Source: a cyanobacterium endosymbiont of Rhopalodia gibberula (GTDB lineage: Bacteria > Cyanobacteriota > Cyanobacteriia > Cyanobacteriales > Microcystaceae). Taken from it: 64,000 bases of DNA. Positions 30,971 through 41,255 of the stretch are shown here, piece after piece. Numbering within the stretch: position 1 is the stretch's first letter; each line of letters opens with the position of its first letter. The stretch covers positions 2,579,740 to 2,643,739 of the forward strand of contig NZ_AP018341.1 of the NCBI RefSeq assembly GCF_003574135.1, written 5' to 3'. A program made the translations under genes and the position numbers. The notes under the pieces were generated by a model. It had not been told where the DNA came from. It worked only from the letters and a program-made list of their open reading frames with translations, and made no database searches.

Positions 30971-31216
30971 TTAATAGTAATCGGGTTTGGTTTGTAGTGA
31001 CATTTCAAAGTTAGAAGGATCGCGTAAAAAACGCCATGTCTCTTCCTCCAAACGGTAAACTAAGTGAGCTTCGAGGATACTAGAATGACGTAGACAGGCT
31101 AGATATCCATCCATGTAAGACTGGACTTCGTCAAAGCGACGACCTCGATGCCATAAGTCCACCATACTGTCAGTTAGCTTTTGATAATAACGAATTGCTT
31201 GAGTATCTTGAAGCAT
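30971..31216 (-). CDS. Small conserved cyanobacterial protein (DUF6761-like)
   Basis: An 81-residue soluble protein, MLQDTQAIRYYQKLTDSMVD at the N-terminus, with YMDGYLACLRHSSILEAHLV in the middle and a PDYY C-terminus. I know it as a conserved, cyanobacteria-restricted small protein; the DUF6761 label is from memory and should be checked. Function unknown. It converges on grxD and shares its terminator. Confidence 0.75.
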   Translation of the reverse strand: MLQDTQAIRYYQKLTDSMVDLWHRGRRFDEVQSYMDGYLACLRHSSILEAHLVYRLEEETWRFLRDPSNFEMSLQTKPDYY

Positions 31217-31517
31217 GAGGAAATGACATAGAGAGGGTTTATAGGAGTTTAGTAAACATCGGAGAAAGCCCCATTAATTGTTATTAGTATTATCGGAGAC
31301 TTTCTTCAATTAATCGTTGATCTCATTGTAACCGCTTTATTTTTTTAATTTCGCTGTTAGTTAAATATGTGATGTATCCTGAAATAAAAAAAATAATCTT
31401 GAGTAATTCTTAAGAGTTTCTTAGGGACCGGGTGAAGGTGTCGTAACAGATGTTATATATTCTTGACATTGGCTCTGTTAGCCTAATGGTGTTTATTTTA
31501 TAGGGAATCAAACTAAG
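31217..31517. other. Divergent promoter region
   Basis: 301 bases between the DUF6761-like gene and the response regulator. A TTGACA at 31463-31468 is a candidate -35 element for the regulator, but no good -10 follows at standard spacing. Nothing else recognised. Confidence 0.4.
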
Positions 31518-32327
31518 GTGAATCTGATTTATATTGCTATCGTTGAGGGAAATCCTCATCTGCGATCGCTTTTGGGTTGGCACTTACAGCAAGCGGGTTA
31601 TATGGCTCAGCAATGCGCAAATCTCCAACAAGCTCGTAATGCTTTTGCCCATCGCTTGCCGTCCTTAGTTATCCTCGACTCCGATTTGCCTGATGGAGAT
31701 GGCATGGAATTGTGTCAATGGTTACATAATCAGCGACAATCTTTCATTTTAATTCTATCTGCTCGTACTAATGAAAAAGATATTGTTAAAGGACTTAACG
31801 CCGGAGCCGATGATTATCTGACTAAGCCCTTTGGTATGCAAGAGTTTATGGCACGGGTTGAAGCCCTAATCAGACGTTTGCGGGTGGCTTCTGCTCCCCT
31901 GTATCTTGACTATGGGGATTTAAAAATTGATTTAGTTCAGCGTCGAGTCCAGTACCGAGGAGATTTTGTTGACCTAACTCCCCAGGAATTCAGTTTGTTG
32001 TATGTTTTAGCTCAAGCAGAAGGAAATCCCTTGAGTCGTTCGGAACTGCTACAACGAGCTTGGCCTGAAGCTATTGATAATCCGCGAACAATTGATACCC
32101 ATGTTCTTTCCCTACGAAAGAAAATTGAAACTGACCCTCGACAACCGAGTCTCATTCAAACGGTTCGTAACGTTGGCTATCGATTCAATCCAGAGGCACT
32201 TCACGAATCTTCGTCAACGTCCCCGGCGGCACCACCAATTGGCACACAAGTAAATTTCCACAGTCATAACTCGACAAGTTCTAATCAAACCAATCCTCGT
32301 CTATCCAATACATCTTCAATGAAGTAA
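31518..32327 (+). CDS. OmpR/PhoB-type response regulator
   Basis: DNA-binding response regulator, 269 residues, GTG start at 31518. Receiver domain (about 5-120) with phospho-acceptor Asp54 (LVILDSDLPDGDGMEL) and Lys103 (LTKPFG). Winged helix (about 130-228) with LTPQEFSLLYVLA and RTIDTHVLSLRKKI. The acidic pocket is unusual: IAIVEGNP in place of the common VEDD/VDDD, leaving one acidic residue, so phosphorylation chemistry may be weak. The last 40 residues are Ser/Asn-rich and disordered. No kinase gene is adjacent. A GCGATCGC (HIP1) octamer lies at 31562. I cannot assign it to RpaA, RpaB or another named regulator. Confidence 0.88.
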   Translation: MNLIYIAIVEGNPHLRSLLGWHLQQAGYMAQQCANLQQARNAFAHRLPSLVILDSDLPDGDGMELCQWLHNQRQSFILILSARTNEKDIVKGLNAGADDYLTKPFGMQEFMARVEALIRRLRVASAPLYLDYGDLKIDLVQRRVQYRGDFVDLTPQEFSLLYVLAQAEGNPLSRSELLQRAWPEAIDNPRTIDTHVLSLRKKIETDPRQPSLIQTVRNVGYRFNPEALHESSSTSPAAPPIGTQVNFHSHNSTSSNQTNPRLSNTSSMK

Positions 32328-32387
32328 GACAAGAGACAAAAGTTTTTCCTTTATTTCCTTTGTATCCCTACACTTCTCTACAGGGAA

Positions 32388-33893
32388 TTACTGACTCATC
32401 TCGATTTGTCGGACAACGGTTGAAGCTGAATAGCTAACCCCTGCGGTTCCTTCCCCCGGATGAGTAGAATCTCCCACTAACCAAAGATTATTTAACGGAG
32501 TTCGGGTTGCGATGCCAAAAGGTCCAAAAGTAGAGACACGCTGACCAACACCCCCAACAATACCTTTAGCTCTAGCAGTAAATCGAGCAAATGTGCAAGG
32601 CGTCGCGGCTTCTTGATGAATAAGAGTATCTGGAGTAAGACAAAAATAGGAACTTAAACGAGCAATCGCCTCGGAAGTATATCGTCGTTTTAGAGCCCGA
32701 TAGGCTTTTGGGGTCTTATCAAACCAAATTTGAGGGTCAGTAAAGGATGAAGCAATGATGGTGGCTTGTCCATTGGGGGCACGTCCATCCCCCGGTTCAC
32801 TGACTGAAATAAACAGAGAATTATTTTCACTAATGGGTTTATTATCATCATAAAGAAATTGTAAATGTGGGAAATATTTATCTGGAATAGCCTGACGATA
32901 AACCCCTAAATAAACCACAAATGCCCCTGATGGTCGAGGTAATTTTTCTACACGATTTTGATAAAGTGTCCAGAAGAAAGATGGAGAAACATCTAATAAT
33001 TTGATTAGGTTTTGAACCGTAACATTAGCAACGACATGATCAGCAGTTTCTGTCCTGGTTTCTCCAGTTTTATGATGACGTATAGTGACCTGTTCAACGT
33101 GATTATTCTGGGGGTGAATTTGTTCTATACTGTAGCCAAGTTTAAGTTTGCCACCATGTTTTTCTAATGCTTTTACTAGGCAATCACTTAACACTTGCAT
33201 ACTACCATGAAAATGATACAAGCCTTGCGGAGCTTGAGAAACCGCTAAGGCAGTGGCTGCATATAACAAAGCAGTTTCATCAGCATTCACCTGGGAATAA
33301 AGCTTTAATTGCAAGTTCAGAAAAGTTTTAAGACGTTGATCATTGGCTAACCCATACAAGCGTAAAGCATCCCCCACTGTCATCAAAGCAAAGGGAACAG
33401 TGGCAAAAGTATCTAACCGCAGTGCAGAAATTAACTGCCAGAGGTCCCAGATGTTGCGAGGAGGTAGCACTGGCTCTCGCCCTTGAAAATTCCAACTAGC
33501 ACGAAATAATTTAGCCATCAATTGCCAAAAAGGTTCACTCCCTGGGAATTGTTTTTGTCTTTCTACTTGCCATTTCTCAGAATTTCGCCATACCCGAATT
33601 GGGTCGGTTTCCCGTGGCAAAAACACGGCACAAGCTGGATCGCATGGAGTAGCGGGGGGAATATCTATCCCTAATTCAGCAAAAATTCGTTGATGAATGC
33701 CTCCAGGTTCCAACCCTGCCACTTGAGTCGCCCCTACATCAAAGTTAAACCCCCGCCGTCTGAAGGTGGATGCGCACCCCCCAGGAACACCTGCTTGTTC
33801 ATAGACGGTTACATCGTAACCCCGACAGGCGAGTAATGCCCCTGCGGTTAATCCTCCAATTCCAGCACCGATAACAATAATGGAGTGCGGCAT
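32388..33893 (-). CDS. crtD: Carotenoid C-3',4' desaturase (CrtD-like)
   Basis: A 501-residue FAD-dependent oxidoreductase of the phytoene desaturase/carotenoid isomerase superfamily. The N-terminal dinucleotide-binding motif is VIGAGIGGLTAGALLACRGY (residues 6-25), followed by PGGCASTFRRRGFNFDVGAT. The C-terminal FAD motif is NNLWLVGDSTHPGEGTAG. The order and wording fit the cyanobacterial CrtD that desaturates the myxoxanthophyll precursor. CrtH (carotenoid isomerase) and CrtO are the main alternatives, but CrtH has a different N-terminus and active-site region. Full length and intact. Carotenoid modification may be retained for membrane or oxidative protection even if photosynthesis is reduced. 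Confidence 0.75.
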   Translation of the reverse strand: MPHSIIVIGAGIGGLTAGALLACRGYDVTVYEQAGVPGGCASTFRRRGFNFDVGATQVAGLEPGGIHQRIFAELGIDIPPATPCDPACAVFLPRETDPIRVWRNSEKWQVERQKQFPGSEPFWQLMAKLFRASWNFQGREPVLPPRNIWDLWQLISALRLDTFATVPFALMTVGDALRLYGLANDQRLKTFLNLQLKLYSQVNADETALLYAATALAVSQAPQGLYHFHGSMQVLSDCLVKALEKHGGKLKLGYSIEQIHPQNNHVEQVTIRHHKTGETRTETADHVVANVTVQNLIKLLDVSPSFFWTLYQNRVEKLPRPSGAFVVYLGVYRQAIPDKYFPHLQFLYDDNKPISENNSLFISVSEPGDGRAPNGQATIIASSFTDPQIWFDKTPKAYRALKRRYTSEAIARLSSYFCLTPDTLIHQEAATPCTFARFTARAKGIVGGVGQRVSTFGPFGIATRTPLNNLWLVGDSTHPGEGTAGVSYSASTVVRQIEMSQ

Positions 33894-34004
33894 GGTTACT
33901 TAATTCATATTTCTTAAAATTCTTTCTTGATTATTGTAGCGTTTTCATCTGATGGACAAACTATAATTAATTGATGCATTGAATATCGAATTTATCTCAC
34001 GTCT

Positions 34005-34694
34005 TTGTCTAAATTACTACCTAAATTGGAACTTCTTTTATCTGTCTTGCATCCTCTAAGTTTAGTCCTAATTTATCTAGGAACTATAATTGGTCTAGCT
34101 GAAGGAATGAACCGTTTAACGAGTGCTGATGCCGAGTTTACCCGTAAATTTGTTCACATTGGTTCTGGTAATGTTATTTTAATTGCTTGGTGGTTTAAAC
34201 TGCCGCTATGGGTATTGTTAGTTGCCTCATTCATTGCTAGCTTCGTTGCGCTGATTTCCTATTTTTTTCCGATTCTTCCTAGCATTAATAGTGTGGAGCG
34301 TAAAAGCTTAGGAACATTTTTCTATGCAGTCAGTATCGGTATTTTAACTTATTGGTTTTGGATGATAAATAAACCTCAATATGCTGTTATTGGCATTTTA
34401 ATAATGGCCTGGGGAGATGGAATGGCAGCAATTATTGGTAAAAGAGTTGGTCGACACCCTTATCAAATTTTGGGAATTAAAAAAAGTTGGGAAGGCTCAC
34501 TAACTATAATGGGCGTTAGTTTTTTGATTACCAGTATTATCTTATTTTTTACAGGAGAGTCTATTAATTTAATCCTTATAACTTCTTTACTAGTTTCTGT
34601 TATAGCGACAGGATTAGAATTATTTTCTAAATGGGGAATTGATAATTTGACAGTTCCTTTAAGTAGTGCTATTGTTGCTTTTTATTTAACGTGA
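34005..34694 (+). CDS. Phytol/polyprenol kinase-like membrane protein
   Basis: A 229-residue polytopic membrane protein of the CDP-diglyceride synthetase-like/dolichol kinase superfamily, close to cyanobacterial phytol kinase (VTE5-like). Conserved marks are EFTRKFVHIGSGN (about 44-56), IMAWGDGMAAIIGKRVGRH (about 129-147) and KKSWEGSLTI (about 155-164). Phytol kinase phosphorylates phytol from chlorophyll breakdown for tocopherol or chlorophyll recycling. The start at 34005 is TTG because no ATG or GTG fits the family N-terminus. Six or seven hydrophobic segments. Confidence 0.8.
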   Translation: MSKLLPKLELLLSVLHPLSLVLIYLGTIIGLAEGMNRLTSADAEFTRKFVHIGSGNVILIAWWFKLPLWVLLVASFIASFVALISYFFPILPSINSVERKSLGTFFYAVSIGILTYWFWMINKPQYAVIGILIMAWGDGMAAIIGKRVGRHPYQILGIKKSWEGSLTIMGVSFLITSIILFFTGESINLILITSLLVSVIATGLELFSKWGIDNLTVPLSSAIVAFYLT

Positions 34695-34889
34695 GTTCGA
34701 AGATTGTTAAAAACACAGTTGTTACTCTCAATATTTTAGTCAAAATACAACGAAGTTGACGATTATATTAAATAATAACCGCCAAAAATTAAGACTACAA
34801 TAGTTATCAAAAAACAGTCTGAAAAGAGGCTAACCTATTTTGACCATAAATCGAAAGAATATTTTTGAGATACTTGAGATAGGTTAGGT

Positions 34890-35033
34890 ATGGGCAATCA
34901 ATCGGGCAGAGTAGCTCGATCAGATAATGGTTGGTCTAGGTATAAAGAAATAACAGAATTATTACAGATGTTAGGAGTCCCTACCTCAGCAATTTTTCAA
35001 AAACCAGATTCTTCCAATACTTACCAAAATTAG
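34890..35033 (+). CDS. Possible 47-residue small protein
   Basis: ATG to TAG open frame that starts MGNQSGRVARSDNGWSRYKE and contains ELLQMLGVPTSAIF. Base composition is more balanced than the surrounding desert and the sequence looks protein-like (hydrophilic N-terminus, short amphipathic helix). A weak AGG lies upstream. I know no family. It could be an intact microprotein or the fragment of a longer dead gene. Confidence 0.35.
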   Translation: MGNQSGRVARSDNGWSRYKEITELLQMLGVPTSAIFQKPDSSNTYQN

Positions 35034-35174
35034 ATTAATATGTAAGCGAATTTTATAGCAATTAAAGACTTAGTAATTTTCGTTAATTACTTATTGCTTT
35101 CATATATAAAGCAAGGTCTTTATATATGAAAAATAGAGAGCTGACATAATAGTAGCACCAATAGCAACATCTAC

Positions 35175-35221
35175 AGCTCCTTTTATCACTACAATTATTA
35201 TTGTTAGTGATAAAAGGAGCT
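35175..35221. repeat. 17-bp perfect inverted repeat
   Basis: Arms 35175-35191 and 35205-35221 (AGCTCCTTTTATCACTA and complement) flank a 13-base loop. It lies 130 bases past the stop of the convergent aminotransferase gene and may be its terminator. Confidence 0.75.
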
Positions 35222-35353
35222 TAGGAGAATTCATTTTAGATGTGTTGCCTAGTACTTAATAATAAGACAACAACTACTAGGAGATGGGTTAGGAAAAAGA
35301 CTGATACTTTTCTCCGTACCGTAACCCATCCTACCTAGATTAATTATAAACTA

Positions 35354-36487
35354 CTAAATCAACTGTTTGACTAACGCTTTTCCTACAATTTCAGCTTCTT
35401 GTTCTGTCATTCCCGACGTTAACGGGGGACAAATATGCTTAGGACACCAATATTCAGCACGAGGGAAACTTTGACCATCACAAATTCCTTTAAAAATTGG
35501 TTGTAAATGACAGGGAATTTCGTAAACTGTTCCCCCTAAAAATATATTTTCCTGGGCTAATGCGTCTTTAATTTTCTGAGCTGTTTTTCCATCAGGAACA
35601 TGAACAATTAATTTATATTGACTAGCATTATCCATGTGATCTGTAGACACAAATTTGAGTCCTGCTTCCCGTAAAGATGCAGTAATTAACTGATAACATT
35701 TTTGCCGTTTAGCTAACATTTGGGGCAGTTTGTCCAGGTGAATTCGACCTAAAACTGCGTGAATTTCTGTCATACGGGTACTATTGCCAAAATCTGTGTG
35801 TAATCCTCCAAAGTCCATTCCCCGTTTCCCTTGATTTCTTAGTGATCGCGCAATATAATCTTCCTCCTCATCATTGAGGGTGATCATCCCCCCTTCAAAA
35901 GTTGTCATTACTTTCGTAGGAAAAAACGAAAACGCCGCGCCATCTCCTAAATTTCCTGCCTTCACCCCATTAATTTGACTTCCATGAGCGTGGGCTGTAT
36001 CTTCAAGAACGAAAAGTCCTTCTTGACGACAATATTCAATAATTTGAGGAAATTCTGGAGAAATAACTCCACCAATATGCACCCAAAGTACCCCAGAAAT
36101 CTTAGTAGTTGCCCCTTTTTTAACAGCTTCTTGTACCATCTGTAAAGATGGGGCAAAGGTTGTTTCATCCATATCAAGGTATTGAACCTGTCCTCCTATA
36201 CGAAGGACCGCAGCGACAGTAGCAAAATTAGTGTTGGTCGGAACTAATAATGTAGTGTTTTCAGCTTTTTTAAGACGCAGGAGAATTTCTAATCCTGAAG
36301 AACCACTATTAACAGCAATCGCGTATTTTGTTCCTACATATCTAGCAAAAGCTTTTTCAAATTCTAAGGTATTCTCCCCTAAGACTAGTCTAGCGGATTT
36401 AAGAATTATTTTAGATTGTTCGGCAAAGAACTCAATTTCGTCTTCTGTAATATCAAAATAAAAGGGTTTAATGGGTTGTTTTGTCAT
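35354..36487 (-). CDS. DegT/DnrJ/EryC1/StrS family aminotransferase
   Basis: PLP-dependent sugar aminotransferase of the type that makes amino sugars for polysaccharides. The 377-residue protein has AVNSGSSGLEILL (cofactor phosphate loop, about 58-70), LEDTAHAHGS with Asp163, and FSFFPTKVMTTFEGG with the PLP Lys192. NQGKRGMDFGGLHTDFGNSTRMTE is read across the dimer interface (shown here only as family context). Full length. No other sugar-nucleotide gene adjoins it. An envelope or exopolysaccharide role is inferred. Confidence 0.9.
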   Translation of the reverse strand: MTKQPIKPFYFDITEDEIEFFAEQSKIILKSARLVLGENTLEFEKAFARYVGTKYAIAVNSGSSGLEILLRLKKAENTTLLVPTNTNFATVAAVLRIGGQVQYLDMDETTFAPSLQMVQEAVKKGATTKISGVLWVHIGGVISPEFPQIIEYCRQEGLFVLEDTAHAHGSQINGVKAGNLGDGAAFSFFPTKVMTTFEGGMITLNDEEEDYIARSLRNQGKRGMDFGGLHTDFGNSTRMTEIHAVLGRIHLDKLPQMLAKRQKCYQLITASLREAGLKFVSTDHMDNASQYKLIVHVPDGKTAQKIKDALAQENIFLGGTVYEIPCHLQPIFKGICDGQSFPRAEYWCPKHICPPLTSGMTEQEAEIVGKALVKQLI

Positions 36488-38584
36488 GTTGCTAATAAAA
36501 ATTACACTAACTCAATTAATTCTAAACCCAAGATTAGGAATTGGAAGAGAGAAAAATGTAAAAATTAAGAAGAAATTTTAACTTCTAACTTAGCTACTTC
36601 TCAAAAGACTGCCCCAGATCTTCGATCATAGTTAAAGACATAAGACAAAGCAATAGTTAAGATAACAATTTTAGAAGTTATTAAATAATGAATTATCACA
36701 CTAAGTCCAGAAAAACTAAGATTTTTTATAAAATTTATTAAGTTATCTTGAATAAGCATAACAAGCTTCTACTGCTATTTTATCAAGTTTGTGTCTACTG
36801 TATTTTTTACTAGTATTGCACTTAGTTTCCATTGTTATTTCGTATGGTTATGGACCAGACATAACTTCTGTAATCATAACATGGCAAATTTTTTCTTGAA
36901 ATAGTCTACACATACAATGTATTTCATAGAATTTTTTATTTAGATAGATATTACTAAAGAAACCTGACAAATAAAGCTACACTTAATGATTAATTTTTAA
37001 TAAAAAAATAAAAATTAACAATAAAACCAATTAATTAATCTAGTAAATAAAAAAAATCAAGGTAATTATAGTTTTATTAATATTTTTTTTTTGACATTAG
37101 AAAAAAATAGAAAGCATAGAACTATTCCCTTGTGACCGAAGAAGCTCTCTTTGAATTAAAGCAGAACAATTTAGGTTAAGATAACTATACTACTCTACAA
37201 GAATTAAATACTTACTTGCACGAATAAATAGACGTTAAAGTTATTAGAACTAATATATTTTGTTAAGTCCAAAGACTTAAGTTAATCAAAGAAAAAATAC
37301 TTCATGCTCTGAAAGTATACATACATAGGAATCAGATTTTGAGATAGAAATATAGAATAACACAGGGACAACTCAAACTTCCAGATCTAAGTTTTTACTG
37401 ACAAAACCAGAGTCCATCTAGCCATGACTTGTCCCTGTGCCAGAGCGACCAAAGAAAAACGGGCTTATAAAAAATGTCCTAATAATAGAGTAAAAAATAT
37501 TATGTCAATTGTAGCGCTCTCTACATCGAGTTTTTTGTCCGCTTTTACTTTTAAAAGTTGTATAAATAAAAAAGATTTTTTTATTTATGCAACAGAAATG
37601 CTGATCCTATAACTGTGGTTAGCTAGAGGCTTGTGTAGTCATATCATAAAGTAACAAAAATATAAAGAACGAATGAACTATATACAGAATAAAAAGTTGT
37701 ATTTATATTCTTATTTTCCTGATTTAAATTACATTAAAAACTTTTTTTGAAAACAAATAATATCTGTGACTTCAAGAATATTATAATTTTATATGTCTCA
37801 ATAATACTATCAATAGAGCAACGGATTTAGTGATTAATAAAGACATAATTGACTGATTGACTTACTACTGTTAGTGTGAGCTGCCAAATCGAAACCAGCT
37901 ATCAAATAAGATAAGTGTAAAATTTTTTAGTAAATGGCTCTAAACAAACTTTTAACAAAACGATTTCGTACTCTACATCTAGGGAGTTAGAATTGAATTT
38001 ATATTGCTTTCAATCTACAATCTTTTTAATTTTCTATTCTCTTAGATTGAAGAATAACATTTCTGCTCTTATTCTCGTTCTAGAAGAGATTGTTAGACAA
38101 GCTGGTGCCTCTGACATCTATTGATAACTTTTTTTTAGCTACTTCTATTTACTTAGATATTACTTATCTTATCACTATTAATAGTTTTTTCTGATTTTTT
38201 AAAAATTAGCTGCCAACTTTTGAGCAGTAATTGTTCTCTGGATTAGGATTTGAAACAAAAATCAATATTCTATTTTAAGTCTAAATTCCAGACAAAAATA
38301 ATCCATAAAAATTTATGTAGATGATAGAAATCATTATCTATATTTTTGGGGACTCATTATGTTTCAAGCTAATATTTCAAAAATAAGGTGAGTTCAACGA
38401 CGGTCTATCCTTGAAGTAAGTTAGAATCAGAGGCAGAAGCCATAATACCACTACAGGTCAGGCAAAGGGCAAAAGGCCTGGATATATACAAGTCTATTAC
38501 TTTTAGCTACTCCCTAATCTTCATACGTGGTGTTATGTATCCCAAGCAATGGGACTATCAACATACAAAACTAACAATCGACCA
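36488..38584. other. 2.1-kb decayed region
   Basis: No intact gene. It holds an IS630-type transposase fragment at about 37400-37645 and a short protein-like piece ending at about 38125 (ALILVLEEIVRQAGASDIY). The clpR leader is in the last 200 bases. Confidence 0.65.
37400..37645 (+). mobile_element. IS630-type transposase relic (central part)
   Basis: The frame gives ARATKEKRAYKKCPNNRVKN, then IMSIVALSTSSFLSAFTFKS and ATEMLI. This follows the pattern of the central DDE region of IS630 transposases (basic stretch, then a beta strand before a CN-x-DLF-like motif). A TAA follows ATEMLIL. The fragment at 56 kb contains the overlapping segment TEMLIPQL, so both derive from one element type. Only about 60-75 residues remain. 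Confidence 0.65.
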
Positions 38585-39262
38585 ATGGAGATCAAAGCCG
38601 TTCAATCTGCTTACTACGGAGACACTAACTTCCGAACACCTCCCCCAGATTTAGAATCCTTAATACTAAAAGAACGTATTATTTATCTGGGAATGCCTCT
38701 ATTTTCCTCTGATGACGTAAAACAACAAGTCGGAATTGATGTTACTCAATTGATTGTCGCTCAACTGTTGTATTTACAGTTTGATGATCCAGATAAGCCC
38801 ATTTACTTTTACATCAACTCTACGGGGACTTCTTGGTATACCGGAGACGCTATTGGTTTTGAGACAGAAGCCTTTGCCATTTGCGATACTATGAATTATG
38901 TTAAACCTCCCATCCATACTATTTGTATTGGCCAGGCCATGGGGACGGCAGCGATGATCCTCTCATCAGGAACTAAAGGTTGTCGAGCAAGTCTCCCCCA
39001 CTCTACTATTGTTCTCAATCAAAACCGATCAGGAGCTAGGGGTCAAGCTACCGATATTCAAATTCGGGCGAAAGAAGTGTTGTCTAACAAACAAACCATG
39101 TTAGAGATTTTTTCTAAAAATACGGGGCGACCTGTAGAGAAAATTAGCAAAGATACTGATCGCACTTTCTATTTAACCCCTGAGGCCGCGAAAGAATATG
39201 GCTTAATTGACCGAGTCTTAGAAAGTTCCAAAGAATTGCCTAAACCTTTAACTACTGTTTAG
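38585..39262 (+). CDS. clpR: ClpR, inactive ClpP-like subunit
   Basis: Catalytically dead subunit of the mixed ClpP3/ClpR protease core. The 225-residue protein begins MEIKAVQSAYYGD, as in other cyanobacterial ClpR. I therefore prefer ATG 38585 over the in-frame ATG 36 bases upstream. The catalytic Ser is missing: CIGQAMGTAAMIL stands where ClpP has [11 protein letters not shown]. The His is replaced by Asn in PHSTIVLNQNR. Extra residues in the handle region (TSWYTGDAIGFETEAF) are typical of ClpR. clpP follows after 38 bases. Confidence 0.93.
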   Translation: MEIKAVQSAYYGDTNFRTPPPDLESLILKERIIYLGMPLFSSDDVKQQVGIDVTQLIVAQLLYLQFDDPDKPIYFYINSTGTSWYTGDAIGFETEAFAICDTMNYVKPPIHTICIGQAMGTAAMILSSGTKGCRASLPHSTIVLNQNRSGARGQATDIQIRAKEVLSNKQTMLEIFSKNTGRPVEKISKDTDRTFYLTPEAAKEYGLIDRVLESSKELPKPLTTV

Positions 39263-39300
39263 TCAATTGTTGTTCACCTTTACCTTTGAATTAATCGCTT

Positions 39301-39900
39301 ATGCCCCTTGGTGTTCCTAGTGTTCCATATCGTCTTCCTGGTAGTCAATACGAACGATGGATTGACATTTATACCCGTTTGAGTCAGGAAAGAATTATTT
39401 TTCTCGGTCAGGAAGTGACCGACAGTTTAGCGAATCGCATCGTCGCCTTTTTGTTATACCTCGATTCAGAAGATTCTGGTAAACCAATTTATTTGTATAT
39501 CAACTCTCCTGGGGGTTCCGTTACCGCAGGCATGGCTATCTACGACACAATGAAATACATTAAATCTGATGTGATTACCATTTGTGTTGGGTTAGCCGCT
39601 TCGATGGGAGCGTTTTTATTGGCTTCCGGAACTTCAGGAAAACGTTTAGCCCTCCCCCATGCTCGTATTATGATACATCAACCCATGGGAGGAACAGGAA
39701 GACGACAAGCTACAGATATTGAAATTGAAGCCAATGAAATCCTGCGAATTCGTCGTCAACTTAATCAAATTTTAGCAGATGAAACTCAACAAACTCTTGA
39801 GAAAATAGAGAAAGACACAGACCGAGATTATTATATGTCAGCAGAAGAAGCTAAAGAATATGGTCTGATTGATAAGGTCATTGATGAACGTGCGGTTTAG
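39301..39900 (+). CDS. clpP: ATP-dependent Clp protease proteolytic subunit (ClpP3-like)
   Basis: Serine protease subunit that forms a mixed ring with ClpR in cyanobacteria. The 199-residue protein has Ser101 ([14 protein letters not shown]), His126 ([10 protein letters not shown]) and Asp176 ([14 protein letters not shown]), the complete catalytic triad. It lies 38 bases after clpR. In related species this pair forms the essential ClpP3/R core that works with ClpC. Both are intact here. Confidence 0.95.
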   Translation: MPLGVPSVPYRLPGSQYERWIDIYTRLSQERIIFLGQEVTDSLANRIVAFLLYLDSEDSGKPIYLYINSPGGSVTAGMAIYDTMKYIKSDVITICVGLAASMGAFLLASGTSGKRLALPHARIMIHQPMGGTGRRQATDIEIEANEILRIRRQLNQILADETQQTLEKIEKDTDRDYYMSAEEAKEYGLIDKVIDERAV

Positions 39901-39989
39901 TTAATTGGTTACGTTTGTCATTATTCTGTTCCCTCATGATAGTTACTATTTTGGGGGACATTGAAATTTAAGAATGCTGTTATTATCCT

Positions 39990-40450
39990 CAATATCTAGG
40001 TAAAAATACAACCAAGTTTGTTTCTGATTAGATGAGATTGAATAAGTGCGAAATAGAAAAGTAGTTAAAAAAGATCGATTCAAGAATGCTCTTTAGAAAA
40101 AAAGCAGAAATATTATGTTTAAATGCCTGAGGATAGAAAATTAAAGAAGTTACAGATTGGGTAAATCTTTCAGAAAATATACTTAGAAAAGTATTTTTAT
40201 AGATGGATTATTTAGGTAAGAAACAGAAAGATGGTGAGATTATTCAAGAAGTGAAAATAAAAAAACTTGAAAGAATATATAAAATATTTTGAATAGCTCT
40301 TAGAAAATGATTAAATCATTTATAATAGCCAACAATTATCTAATTTTTTTAAAAAAAAGAGAGAAAAATTAAGTTAATTCTAGGAGAAGTTTTTAATTCT
40401 TTTTGTGAAAAGGTCTGGAGATCGAAATGAATAAAAATAAAGGCGATAAT
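39990..40450 (+). mobile_element. IS630-type transposase relic (N-terminal HTH part)
   Basis: Frames between stops read AEILCLNA, IKEVTDWVNLSENILRKV, EIIQEVKIKKLERIYKIF and NSQQLSNFFKKKREKL. These match in order the helix-turn-helix and linker of IS630-family transposases (ExLWLNAxGYS, IxEIAxWxxxSExTLRKW, YNSQQLSxxLKEER). Several stops and frameshifts interrupt it. No terminal inverted repeats could be defined. A related copy lies at about 48940-49320. Confidence 0.75.
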
Positions 40451-41255
40451 TAACCAATATCTTAATAGAGATTTATAGAAAAAGAAGCCAGAAAATTAAA
40501 TCTATTTATTTATATAAATAGATAAAACTATAAAAAATTACGAATATAAAGAAATATATATAGTAGTTATTATTGATTATAACTTAGTACATAAATAGAT
40601 AGTTTTGAATCATTGTTTTAAAAATTATGTATTCCTTTATTTAAGTAGTTAAAGTTAAATTGATGTTACTTTAGTTTATGTGTTTTATATATTTTTTTGG
40701 AAAAGACTTTTTGTTACCGCTTTGACTAAGTTATTTGAACTATCAGATCGTTGAAGGATAACATCAAAAATTGAACTAAAGAATTTGACAATAAAATTCT
40801 ATCAAGACTTGTAATTTTTAACTAAGCATATATTAATTATGAATTAATACGTTATTTCTTTTTTTAAAAGAGAAGGGTACTCAAGTATAAGTAAAAATCA
40901 ACCAAATAAAATATGATCCGACTCTGTCACTCTTTTAAGTAGAAAAATGTGTATCTTTTAAACAGAGAGCTATTTTTTTTGAGAACGATGATAAATAATA
41001 GTGATCCATTCTCTGATTACGCTCATTTTCTTCTTTTTTTTGTTACCGAAATAATTATATAAAGTAGTAAGAGGCTACTTATTTTTGTTCGACTTGAACT
41101 ATAATTTCTATTTTCAGTAGATATTTTTAAGAGTGTTATTCTAGTTTTGTAGATGTATCATTATCTACTGTGATTATTAATATTTAAAACCCTAAATAAC
41201 GAAAATACCTCAAATCTTTATTCACTGCATAAGAAAGAATATAAAATAAACTATT

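Larger units (their letters stand above)
34695..35353. other. Intergenic region with small ORF and two hairpins
   Basis: Contains a 47-codon frame at 34890-35033, inverted repeats at 35098-35131 and 35175-35221, and at 34715-34758 a segment resembling the flank of the transposase relic near 40 kb. No intact large gene. Confidence 0.6.
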
